Source: Fasciolopsis buskii (taxonomy: Eukaryota > Platyhelminthes > Trematoda > Plagiorchiida > Fasciolidae). From it: a DNA stretch of 64,000 bases. Below the pieces are notes generated by a model. It saw only the letters and a list, made by a program, of their open reading frames with translations, ran no database searches and was not told the origin of the DNA. Made by a program: the position numbers and the translations under genes. The stretch spans positions 1-64,000 of the forward strand of contig LUCM01008712.1 of assembly GCA_008360955.1 (NCBI GenBank), written 5' to 3'. How positions within the stretch are numbered: position 1 is the first letter of the stretch; each line of letters begins with the position of its first letter. Below, in pieces: positions 10,861-21,700 of the stretch.

Positions 10861-11187
10861 GTGTGACGGCTTGCTTACTCGCATGACCCAACGAGCTATA
10901 CGGGGTGGCTTATCTCAAGCCGAATCTCCAATCATGCCTGGAAGGTCAATGGGTAGAGGCCTGACGAGGTAATCCTGCTCATCCCAGTCGGATGTTGATT
11001 TGAGCTACCAGCTTAGAAGGAAAAACGAGTAGGAGAACAATTGATCCAAGTAGATAGGCTTCCACTCAGCTATGCCTCGCTGTCTTGTGGTCAGGTTCTT
11101 GTCAGAACCAAAGGCTTTGGTTGAGAACCCGAATCGTTCTTCTGCTTAGCGGCTGGACTCCATAGCAGTACCCGTCCATCAATCCCC

Positions 11188-12231
11188 ATGAGTTACATGC
11201 CTACAAATAATTTCATACTACATCGGTTGTCGCGCAGGATAATCAGAACGACGCTGCCCACTGAATCGAGCGGGGTGGGTAGTGATAAGTATGCTACTGC
11301 TCAGAGCTCAGTCTCTTCTATTCAACCTGCCTCTTCTGTCTCCAACCCAATCTGTTTGCCCTCTCTGCACGCCCATAGTGTCCCCACTGATAACACGCCC
11401 GATGCTGACAACGGTTTATTGTCAAATAGTGTAGTAGGTGGTTTTCAGTCTGCTAGGTCATATTTTCTCAAGCCTCATCAACCTCTGAATCCCGGTTCCT
11501 TCAATGTGCATACTCTGATGCAAGCTGTTCAGAAGCGTGTTTAGGTAGGACAGTGGACTCACCTTCGATTGATATCTACTGCGTGAGTGAAATACCAAAT
11601 CAGGGTTCGAGTAGTGATTCAATAATAATATTTCCTGTACACCTCAGAAGACGAAACAGCTTGAGCCGCGGGTCAAAGCAGTGTAGGAATAGTCTTAAAT
11701 GAGACTGGATCCCGATTGGCAGTTGTTTGTGGCTCGCGAGACTACAGGGATCAGTCAGCGTCTGGAACGATATTTGTGTCGATCGCAGTTTACTTGTCAT
11801 ATTGACATATGCCCCAACAGATTGGCATACAAAAAGACGAATTTTATGACGAACTCCTCACTCTTGTTCGGAAGAGCAAAGCCTCTGACATTGTAGTGGT
11901 AGTATATTTTAATACACAAGTTGGAAAACTTGGTGCATCGGAAGCCTGTTTGGTGGGTGGTGCGTCTTGCCTGCTCAGCGAACAGATAACGGGGGAAAAC
12001 GTCTCTCTAGTGCGAATTTCAGACAGTTCGCGTCGCACAGCGACTTGGGGCTCTAACGCGACGGGTATTCCGAGTCAGATCGACTATATTGCAGTAAGCT
12101 ACCGTTGGCTTGGTTCTATACAGAATTGTATATCGCACTGGGCCACGCACGTCGAACCGAACCATGTGTTAGTTTTATTGCGGCCATCGACGCATGCCGT
12201 AAACCCGATTGGCCATCGAACATCTCTCTGA
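11188..12231 (+). pseudogene. RTE copy A endonuclease/N-terminal region
   Basis: Two open stretches (11188-11544 and 11809-12231) in different frames match the N-terminal region of copy C. These include the serine/proline-rich leader, PGSFNVHTLMQA (start of the nuclease), DIVVVVYFNTQVGKL (the AGDFNAQVG strand; the catalytic GDFN is now VYFN) and PSQIDYIAVSYRW (QIDHIAVSYRW). About 260 bp between them is frameshifted, and the C-terminal SDHALV has become PNHVLV. Not functional. Confidence 0.75.
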
Positions 12232-12639
12232 TTGAGATGTTCGCAACAGCTATGAGCAGAATCTGTCCGAGGAACTAAAAACTCCGACGAGCAGCAATGT
12301 AAACAAGCGGTGGGATTAAATCAAGCAGGTGATGCATTTGGCAGCATTTTGCATTTGCCTGTGGTTCTGGATCTGGTATTCATCAAAGACACTGGATCTC
12401 GCAAGGGTCGCCGGTTCTAAAGGAGCAAAAACGTCAGCTGCCTAACTGCAATGAGGTGAATAAGATACGTCGGCAGTTGCATCGTCAGTTGACGGTAAGT
12501 CTTAAGAATGACCATGGTTTAAGGTAGCCGCAGAGATGGAAGTAGCGGCCGATTCAGGTAACAGTCAAAGACTGTTTAAGCTTATACGTGACACCGGCGG
12601 GAGACGAACTTCGGCTAGTGAAATCGGCCAGGTCGAGGT

Positions 12640-13560
12640 TGCATCGACCAAATATTCACCCTTCGACAGATACTCGAAACGCGCCACACTCACCGCCGCC
12701 CCATGATCGTAGTCTTCCTCGACTTGAAAAGTGTTTTCGACTCCGTGGATCGACCAGCACTACTCAGTGCTCTCCACCGGAAGGGTATGCCAACGAAGTT
12801 TGTGAAGCTGTTGCGAGCATTGTACTTGCATACATATGGTCGCGTTAGGGTATACGGTGAACTGTCACGTTCATTCGAAACAACTAGTGGCGTTCGACAA
12901 GGGTGTCCCATCTCTCCATTCTTGCTCAACTTCGACATGGACGAGGTGATGGAAGATGCTTTAGGAGGTCTCCAGGATGTAGGAGTGGAACTGGGTAGTG
13001 GAGGGAAACTATGTGATCTAGATTACGCAGATTTCGTTGTGTGCCTTTTCGAGTCCACGGACCAGGCACAACGGGCACTAGATAGACTCTCGAGATCCGT
13101 CGCTCGATTTGGCATGTACTTTATACCTTCCAAGTGCAAAGTGCTGCTACAAGACTGAACAACACCTGTGCCGAACTTCGTGCTGAGCGGAGACGAACTA
13201 ACGAATGTGGACCGTTTCACTTACCTTGATAGCTGCGTGTCGAACGATGGTAGCTCGGGAGTGGAGGTAAATACGCGTATATCGAAGATTCGAGCAGCTC
13301 ATGCTGGACTGAAGCACTTGTGGCGTCGGCCTGATATTTCACTGAAGTTGAGAGGTCGTGTGTACTGTGTCGTAGTGCGTTCAGTTCTGTTGTACGGTTG
13401 TGAGACATAGAATATTCGTGTGGGAGACGTCCGTCGGTTGGAGGTTTTCGACTACCGATGTTTACGTAGTATGGCTAGGACTGGATGGAGTGACCGGGTG
13501 AGTAATGCGGAGGCCAGGTGCCGGCTCTCAAAATACCCTATTTCAGCGTATGAAACTCAG
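12640..13560 (+). pseudogene. RTE copy A reverse transcriptase with YADF motif
   Basis: The palm region is almost unbroken from 12703 to 13158. It contains FLDLKSVFDSVDRPALL (palm motif A), SGVRQGCPISPFLLNF, and then LDYADFVVCLF, where catalytic YADD has become YADF (13024-13035). A TGA at 13156 replaces a tryptophan codon and a TAG at 13408 replaces another. The region after about 13230 matches copy D much better than copy C, while the region before matches C. Confidence 0.85.
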
Positions 13561-14053
13561 TAGACTACGCTGCTTGGGCCACGTGTTGCGTATAGCGTAC
13601 ACTCGTCAACCATATCGTGTCCTATTTCGGGTTCCTCGCATATAGTGGAAGAAGCCATGTAGAGGTCAACAGATGACGTAGCAGCGCGGGATGAGAAAAT
13701 GCACAGCGAACTCAGGTAAAGTAGGTGTCTCACGTCTTGTTGGTTTGAGTCCGAAAGACCCGTCAACTAGCTGGCTGGAGACATTGAAGGATATGGCAGT
13801 AAACCGTGAATAGTGGCGATCGTGTTGTCATTGCCTATCGAATCAGAATGATTGAAAACACGTGTGTTTGTACAGTTAGACTGTGTTCCGTGTGTTGGCT
13901 GCAGCAGTATCTTATCTTTTCCCGCCTGTGTAGGTCCACTCCCTGTTCCCTTTGGATATTCCCTCTTTTTATAGAAACGTGTAACTCTGGAGGAAATGCA
14001 GCGGTCAGTGAGGTTTGCCTTGCTATTTAACGCTGAATGATGACGATGATGTC

Positions 14054-14503
14054 GATTTGTACTTTGCATTTGCATAGCCAAGCGCGACCCTTCGGGCGAC
14101 AGTTTAGACCACACAAGCCGGTTACCAGTCGATTTGTTCATTCGCCTCTCCTAGTAAACTTCGTCGTTTTAATTAAACAAGGTAAGTATGGTCATGTTTT
14201 GTTGGCGGACTAGGCTCGCCACATCGTAGGCACCACCAAACTCTTGTGCCACCTTATAGGACGAAGTCTTCCCAGGTGAAAACCGAGCATATCTTTAACG
14301 CGTGTTGATCTTCCGCTAATGTTTAATCGATGGGTATGACCCAACTCTCCTCGTGACTAGCCAGTGTGGTGTCCACTGCTTTGTCCGCTTCCCGAGAAAG
14401 CCAGATGGCATACAGCTCTACCGTACCCTGCTTTTTAGTGATTTTCGATTACAAGAAACTATTCGCGTATAAAGGACAGCGTTTTTTTGCAGTGCATTAA
14501 AAG

Positions 14504-14546
<43 letters not shown>

Positions 14547-15192
14547 TAGGTTCAGAGGCAACCTTTGATTATCCCAATAATGGTGCAAAATGGCTGGTAT
14601 TTTTGAAACAAATGTCAATGGCAAACAAAACCCCTCCAGTAAACACACCACGGGAAACATTTATAACAATTACCAAAAAGGTTTTAGACCGTGTGATATG
14701 AAATCATTCGTTCAAAGTGTAATGCGTGTGGTTTGGTGCATATATTATAAATGTTAAGTGTAAGTAGTATCTGGTTGAGTGAACAAAGTTTCCCCGGAAG
14801 CACAAAACCGGTGTCCCGGTCGTACCCGCTCTTCAGGTTTGCGTACCCGATAGACTGCTGTCCAAAGATCTTTATAACTTTACACTCCAAATCGGTTTCT
14901 GTCACCGAGGACGAATTTGCATCGTCAGGGGTGTGCATTAAAGCTCTCGGTTGCAAACTACATAGAAGAACTACAATTGTTATTCGCTGATAATTCTTTG
15001 TCATTCGGGCTGTTGACTAATCTAGATATTGCTCGCATTTGCTATCCATTCTAGCGACATCATCCACTTGCTCATAAGGGTATTTCAGCTCAACTAGCAA
15101 AGAACTAACAACGAATAGCAATTGTGGTTCATATCTTGATTCTTCAACCGAAGGCTTCCATGGATATGTCTGACGATACAAACTAGATTCTG

Positions 15193-15198
<6 letters not shown>
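14054..15198. other. Non-coding stretch between RTE copy A and the KANSL2-like exon
   Basis: This contains a (TA)n tract and no recognised gene. A 106-codon minus frame (14684-15004) and a 79-codon plus frame overlap it; neither matches a family I know. A good donor (CAAG|GTAAGT at about 14181) could belong to an undetected upstream exon of the KANSL2-like gene. Confidence 0.35.
14507..14542. repeat. (TA)n microsatellite
   Basis: An uninterrupted TA dinucleotide tract of about 36 bp. Confidence 0.9.

Positions 15199-15241
<43 letters not shown>
15199..15241. repeat. (TA)n microsatellite
   Basis: A TA tract broken once by a C (ATACATAT), about 43 bp, some 230 bp upstream of the first KANSL2-like exon. 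Confidence 0.9.
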
Positions 15242-15473
15242 CGCCTCAGGTGGTGACAGTCTGATAGTAGGTTTGTAGGCTCACATTTTATATGAGCATT
15301 TTTTTCTTCTTCACCAGTGTCAGGATATCAGTCATCAGTTCTGTCTCCCGAAACGTGCCGTCAACAAGTTCCTTTTCTGGTTCATGTATCGCAAAGAGAG
15401 ACAACTTAGAATAACACTTTGCTGACTTGTAGCGGTACGTTTTACTTCAGCGTTTCAAGAAATAAATGTACAG

Positions 15474-15799
15474 TTGGTACCCATCATGACTCCGTCAGGC
15501 GCTTCATTTGCAAATGCCGAGGATGGAAGATCAGAGACTGGGTCGGCTCCGCAATGCACAATGTCCTTAATTCAGGCTTGGGAACGTCGAGAAGATATCC
15601 AGTCAACCCAACCCCATGTGGACGTAACAGATGCATGGTCTTCAGATGGTGGCAGCGTGAGCTCTTCCAGTTGTGGTTCTGATCGACCAGGATCAGTTCA
15701 TGAGGATGCGGTCCAGGATCTTGACGCTCAATCGAATTATCAGTTGAGTGCAGATCTGTCACTTGATGAAAACGCTCAAACTGGGGCGTCTTATCTCAA
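15474..15799 (+). CDS. KANSL2: KANSL2-like exon a
   Basis: The exon opens after a TGTACAG acceptor; the first ATG is at 15486. It encodes a polar, acidic, serine-rich region with TMSLIQAWERRED, a serine/glycine run (SSDGGSVSSSSCGSDRPGS) and LDENAQTGASYL. It ends CTCAA|GTATGT, a strong donor leaving two bases of a lysine codon. Those two bases are completed exactly by the exon at 25016. Whether 15486 is the true start or the exon is internal cannot be decided here. Confidence 0.65.
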
Positions 15800-18700
15800 G
15801 TATGTTCGACTGGGAGCATTTCGTTGCAACAGCGTTGGTTTTCTCCTTTACACTAATCTGTAAGGCTTTTCGACGTCGTGATCCCAGCTAGTGTGATACC
15901 ATTATGATACGCCGTCATTTTTTTCGGATTCCGTGTTCTGTGAACGTTTCTGTCTTCAAAAGTTTCGTAGCTTTTCTTCAAACGTCTGTTTATGTTATGT
16001 AAGTTACCGTGCGTTGATCATGAGCTTCTCACGGTTGCTTTGTAGTGTATATATATATATATCTATCAAAAAAGCATCCCAAAATATCTAACAGCGGTTG
16101 CGGTTTCCAGGCGTTATGCGATTTCAAATCAATATGCTTTCCAGTCACTTTTTATTGAGCACGTAGCTTCGCGTTGAAGGTCGAGGTAATTGGTTGTCCT
16201 AGCACAGCAACCAAACGTTTCCACGGACATTCCGCTGTTCGCAATAGCTATGAGCAGAATCTGTCCGAGGAACTAAAAACTCCGACGAGCAGCAATGTAA
16301 ACAAGCGGTGGGATTAAATCAAGCAGGTGATGCATTTGGCAGCATTTTGCATTTGCCTGTGGTTCTGGATCTGGTATTCATCAAAGACACTGGATCTCGC
16401 AAGGGTCGCCGGTTCTAAAGGAGCAAAAACGTCAGCTGCCTAACTGCAATGAGGTGAATAAGATACGTCGGCAGTTGCATCGTCAGTTGACGGTAAGTCT
16501 TAAGAATGACCATGGTTTAAGGTAGCCGCAGAGATGGAAGTAGCGGCCGATTCAGGTAACAGTCAAAGACTGTTTAAGCTTATACGTGACACCGGCGGGA
16601 GACGAACTTCGGCTAGTGAAATCGGCCAGGTCGAGGTTGCATCGACCAAATATTCACCCTTCGACAGATACTCGAAACGCGCCACACTCACCGCCGCCCC
16701 ATGATCGTAGTCTTCCTCGACTTGAAAAGTGTTTTCGACTCCGTGGATCGACCAGCACTACTCAGTGCTCTCCACCGGAAGGGTATGCCAACGAAGTTTG
16801 TGAAGCTGTTGCGAGCATTGTACTTGCATACATATGGTCGCGTTAGGGTATACGGTGAACTGTCACGTTCATTCGAAACAACTAGTGGCGTTCGACAAGG
16901 GTGTCCCATCTCTCCATTCTTGCTCAACTTCGACATGGACGAGGTGATGGAAGATGCTTTAGGAGGTCTCCAGGATGTAGGAGTGGAACTGGGTAGTGGA
17001 GGGAAACTATGTGATCTAGATTACGCAGATTTCGTTGTGTGCCTTTTCGAGTCCACGGACCAGGCACAACGGGCACTAGATAGACTCTCGAGATCCGTCG
17101 CTCGATTTGGCATGTACTTTATACCTTCCAAGTGCAAAGTGCTGCTACAAGACTGAACAACACCTGTGCCGAACTTCGTGCTGAGCGGAGACGAACTAAC
17201 GAATGTGGACCGTTTCACTTACCTTGATAGCTGCGTGTCGAACGATGGTAGCTCGGGAGTGGAGGTAAATACGCGTATATCGAAGATTCGAGCAGCTCAT
17301 GCTGGACTGAAGCACTTGTGGCGTCGGCCTGATATTTCACTGAAGTTGAGAGGTCGTGTGTACTGTGTCGTAGTGCGTTCAGTTCTGTTGTACGGTTGTG
17401 AGACATAGAATATTCGTGTGGGAGACGTCCGTCGGTTGGAGGTTTTCGACTACCGATGTTTACGTAGTATGGCTAGGACTGGATGGAGTGACCGGGTGAG
17501 TAATGCGGAGGCCAGGTGCCGGCTCTCAAAATACCCTATTTCAGCGTATGAAACTCAGTAGACTACGCTGCTTGGGCCACGTGTTGCGTATAGCGTACAC
17601 TCGTCAACCATATCGTGTCCTATTTCGGGTTCCTCGCATATAGTGGAAGAAGCCATGTAGAGGTCAACAGATGACGTAGCAGCGCGGGATGAGAAAATGC
17701 ACAGCGAACTCAGGTAAAGTAGGTGTCTCACGTCTTGTTGGTTTGAGTCCAAAAGACCCGTCAACTAGCTGGCTGGAGACATTGAAGGATATGGCAGTAA
17801 ACCGTGAATAGTGGCGATCGTGTTGTCATTGCCTATCGAATCAGAATGATTGAAAACACGTGTGTTTGTACAGTTAGACTGTGTTCCGTGTGTTGGCTGC
17901 AGCAGTATCTTATCTTTTCCCGCCTGTGTAGGTCCACTCCCTGTTCCCTTTGGATATTCCCTCTTTTTATAGAAACGTGTAACTCTGGAGGAAATGCAGC
18001 GGTCAGTGAGGTTTGCCTTGCTATTTAACGCTGAATGATGAGGATGAGGGTGATGACGATGATGACGATGATGAGGATGAGGATGATGTGAATGAAGATG
18101 AGGATGATGAGGAGGATGGTAAGGATGATGAGGATGATGGGGATGATGATGAAGATGATGAGGATGATGAGGGTGATGAGGATGATGATGAGGAGGAGGA
18201 TGAGGATGATGAGGATGATGATGACTATGATGATGAGGATGATGATGAGGATGAGGATGATGATGATGTTGAGGATGAGGATGATAATGATGAGGATGAT
18301 GAGGATGATGAGGAGGATGATGAGGATGATGATGAGGAGGAGGAGGATGAAATATCCGATCTTTACTGTTTCTCTTAGTTTTACTTAGTTGGTTAACGGG
18401 CACTCTTATGATATATACACTTTACACAGTCGTCGTCCCTGTTACCATTTCCGTAGACGTTGGCTGGTTTAAATGTAATCGCATTCGGAAGAGTGCGTTA
18501 ATTGTGATGCTGTCTAGTTTGCCATCATGCTGAAAAATGCGGCTTTAGACGAACGCACACCATTATGTAGCCCGTGCCGTTGTTGTTTCTATCTATGCCC
18601 TCACGGTATGCTCGACTGTCCATGGTCGATGAGTACCAGAGAGAACACACTAAAATCTAGTCTGTCTGATGCGCTGTCCTATCGTCGCTGGCGCACCATT

Positions 18701-21700
18701 TCTGCAAATAACTTTTCGATTTTAAAAGGGGGTATTTGTAACAACCAGTCAATTGCAACCCGCAAATGTGAATAAACGGTCGTTGTTTTCACTCCCTCCG
18801 CCAAAGCTAAACCTTCTTAGTACGTAATGGGTATGCCCATCTTTAATGGTTGACTCAGCATCCACAGTAGACTATGTTATCGATCCTAATAAATGGCGTG
18901 CTCCTAAACCGTGCCGTGGTGAGGGACTTGAATATGTCGGGTGCTGGAGTTGGATAAGCCTACTTCGGAGAGGCCTCGTAATCGTAGAACTTGCGCATAG
19001 AAATGCATTGGCTTCCTGTATCCAGGAAAGCTCTCACGTTTCAACAGTCTATGTGGATTCGAGAACCTGTGTCTAGATGTAGAGTTCCAATTCAAGTTTG
19101 GGTCGTTCCGGCTACTGGAGGAGCACAAGACGCCTTGCTCACCGGGTGCGTCGTAGCATGAAGAGTGCAAAATGCGGAGATGAAATTCATGAACAAACTT
19201 GGGAATAATGTATGGAGTAACGTTCCCGGTGCCATCCGACTTTTGTTCGAGGTAGCATCTCTAGCTCATACACAGCCAAGTGCTACCCGTTGAGCAGCAG
19301 GAAGTTAGGATGTTGGGAAAATGTGGCGGACCAAATGTTTCGTGTGCCTTTTCATGGTTATCTAGCGATCAGCAACGCCCAGCGCGCTCCGATGTGATCT
19401 TGGTTTGTGTTTGCTACTGGCTCACTAGGAGCCCAGTGGCCATTCGGTAGACCTGGGTGCAGTCAAGAAGCCCATGCAACCCAGTTAATTGGACGAATTC
19501 GCGTTAGATACAACAAATCTCGCCCGCTCATTCGGGAGTACTCGTCTTCACATGCTGCACGCCGTCCCACTAAGGTTTCTAATGTATGTACCCTCAACCT
19601 GGTTTAACCAGCCTGTCGAGCGGTTTGCCTGGCTGTGGCCTCTGATTCATGTTTCAGCTTCCTGGATCCACAGGTGAGAGTTGGGTGGCTGTTTGCGGAA
19701 ACCCTCAAGGGGCACGGTGGCCCACCAAGTCAGAAGCGCTTCCCGTCTCGGATTCCCATACGACCCGCCCGAAGTGCGATTTAATGTAAAAGGCTTTTGT
19801 GCACAATTTGTTACTGGCTGCGCATTTGACCGTCGCTAAAAAACGGAAATACGACACAGATAAATCTATGCCCAAAACGAATCAGAAAACGGAAACATGG
19901 CCAAACATTATTTGCATTCTGAACAGGATAAGGAACTGAAATGGTATTTTGAAGGAGTTTTGAGCTTAAAATGAATTATCTGCGTTTATTCTCACACTAA
20001 GATGCACACTCTTTTTTTCTTCGGAATAAATTTTCATGTTTTTGTCCTAAATTATTATCATTTGGCAACATATTTGGTGCCTTTCTAATGTAAACACCAA
20101 GTAAGTACCGTGGGTGCAGAACGGCAAATCTTGTTATTTGTTCATTTCGAACACTATTCTGGTTATTGTTGTCAAATGGTGGATGACATGCTTGAATAAA
20201 CCACAATGTACAGTGACGGGTTTGGATACTTTTAAACAACATTCCAAACACAAAACTGGAGCGTTGCACGTATGCACATTAATTTTTACCTTATATAATT
20301 TCTCCATTCAATGAGATGATTATAGCAGACTGTTAAACCTGAATGCAAACATCTTTTTGCTTTGGAAAATGATCGAGTGCAATTAAAGATCATTTCTGGT
20401 GTACACCAAAATAGTACAAACTGCGTTTCACAGTTCACCTTGTCTTCGCAGTAGCTTAGCGTACGGTTGTTAAGACGTGTTTGCTACGCGTTCTGTATCG
20501 CGAAAGCGTTCTCAGATGCTTTAAACACGCGCATGATTGTGTAGCTGGCGAGTGTCCGAAATGCTCGGTAGTCTAGTTCCTGCATGTTGGCGTACATTGT
20601 GCAGATGAAATATCTCCTCGCGGCTCGAAGTGTTCGGGTCATGTATGCCAGAAAGGAATGCGCGATGAAGAACAAAGTTTGCTTAACTCGATGAATTTGA
20701 TCTCGATAATCCGACATCATCATCATCATCATCGTTCAGCGTTAAACAGCAAGGCAAGCCTCACTGACCGCTGCCTTTCCCCAGAGTTACACGTTTCTAT
20801 AAAAAGAATGATTATCCAACGGGAACGGGGAATGGACTTACACAGGCGGGAAAAGATAAGATACTGCTGCAGCCAACACACGGAACACAGTCTAACTGTA
20901 CAAACACACGTGTTTTCAATCATTCTGATTCGATAGACAATGACAACACGATCGCCACTATTCACGGTTCACTGCCATATCCTTCAGTGTCTCCAGCCAG
21001 CAAGTCGATGAGTCTTTTGGACCCCAACCACGAAGGCGTGAGACACCTACTTTACCTGAGTTCGCTGTACATTTTCTCATTCCACGTTGCCACGTCATCT
21101 GTTGGCCTCCACATGGCTTCTTCCATTCCTTAGGAGGAACACAAAATAATGCACGGTATGGTAGACGAGTGTACGCTATACGCAACACGTGACTTAACCA
21201 GCGTAGTCTACTAAGTTTCATACGCTGAAACAAGCTATTCTCAGAAGTGGCACCTAGTATTAGATTCGTGAGCTCCACGTTACTCACCCGGTCACTCCAT
21301 CCAGTCCTAGCCATACTACGTAAACATCGGTAGTCGAAAACCTCCAACCGACGAACATCGCCCACACGCATACTCCACGTCTCACAACCGTACAACAGAA
21401 CTCAACGCACTGCAGCACAGTGCACACGACCTCTCAACTTCAGTGAAATATCAGGCCGACGCCACAAGTGCTTCAATCCAGCGTAAGCTGCCCGGGCCTT
21501 GGATATACGCATGCTTACCTCCAATCCCGAGCTACCATCGTCAGACACGCAGCTATCAAGGTAAGTGAAACGGTCCACAATCGTCAGCTCCTCTCCATCC
21601 AATATCAAGTTCGGCGCTGCTGTCGTCCAGTCCTGTAACAGTACTTTGCACTTTGAAGGTACAAAGTACATGCCAAATCGAGCGACGGATCTCGAGAGTC

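Larger units (their letters stand above)
10838..14053 (+). mobile_element. RTE-clade retrotransposon copy A (deletion derivative)
   Basis: This non-LTR element starts with the same 5' sequence as copy C (CACAATGAGACTGCAC against CACAACGAGACTACAC) and ends TTTAACGCTGAATGATGACGATGATG, the short ATG/ATGAC tail typical of RTE elements. Endonuclease remains span about 11188-12231 and reverse transcriptase remains 12640-13560. Relative to copy D it lacks 493 bp between the linker and the 'GCIDQIFTLRQ' motif, with a TCG microhomology at the junction near 12618-12622. It carries TGA and TAG stops at 13156 and 13408. Its 3' part is nearly identical to copy B. Confidence 0.85.

Noticed and set aside
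10519..10884. 121-codon minus-strand frame
   Set aside because: It is the shadow of the Jockey-like reverse-transcriptase fragment on the plus strand.
12618..12624. The 493-bp absence in copies A and B as a spliced intron
   Set aside because: The ends in the intact copy are not GT-AG and share a TCG microhomology, so a deletion is the better reading.
14684..15004. 106-codon minus-strand frame near the KANSL2-like exon
   Set aside because: It looks protein-like in places but matches nothing I recognise, has an overlapping plus frame, and shows no splice or start context.
17765..18403. 212-codon His/Pro-rich minus-strand frame and Asp/Glu-rich plus-strand frames
   Set aside because: They come entirely from the expanded GAT/GAG repeat and the RTE 3' end. 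All frames are open because the triplet repeat has no stops.
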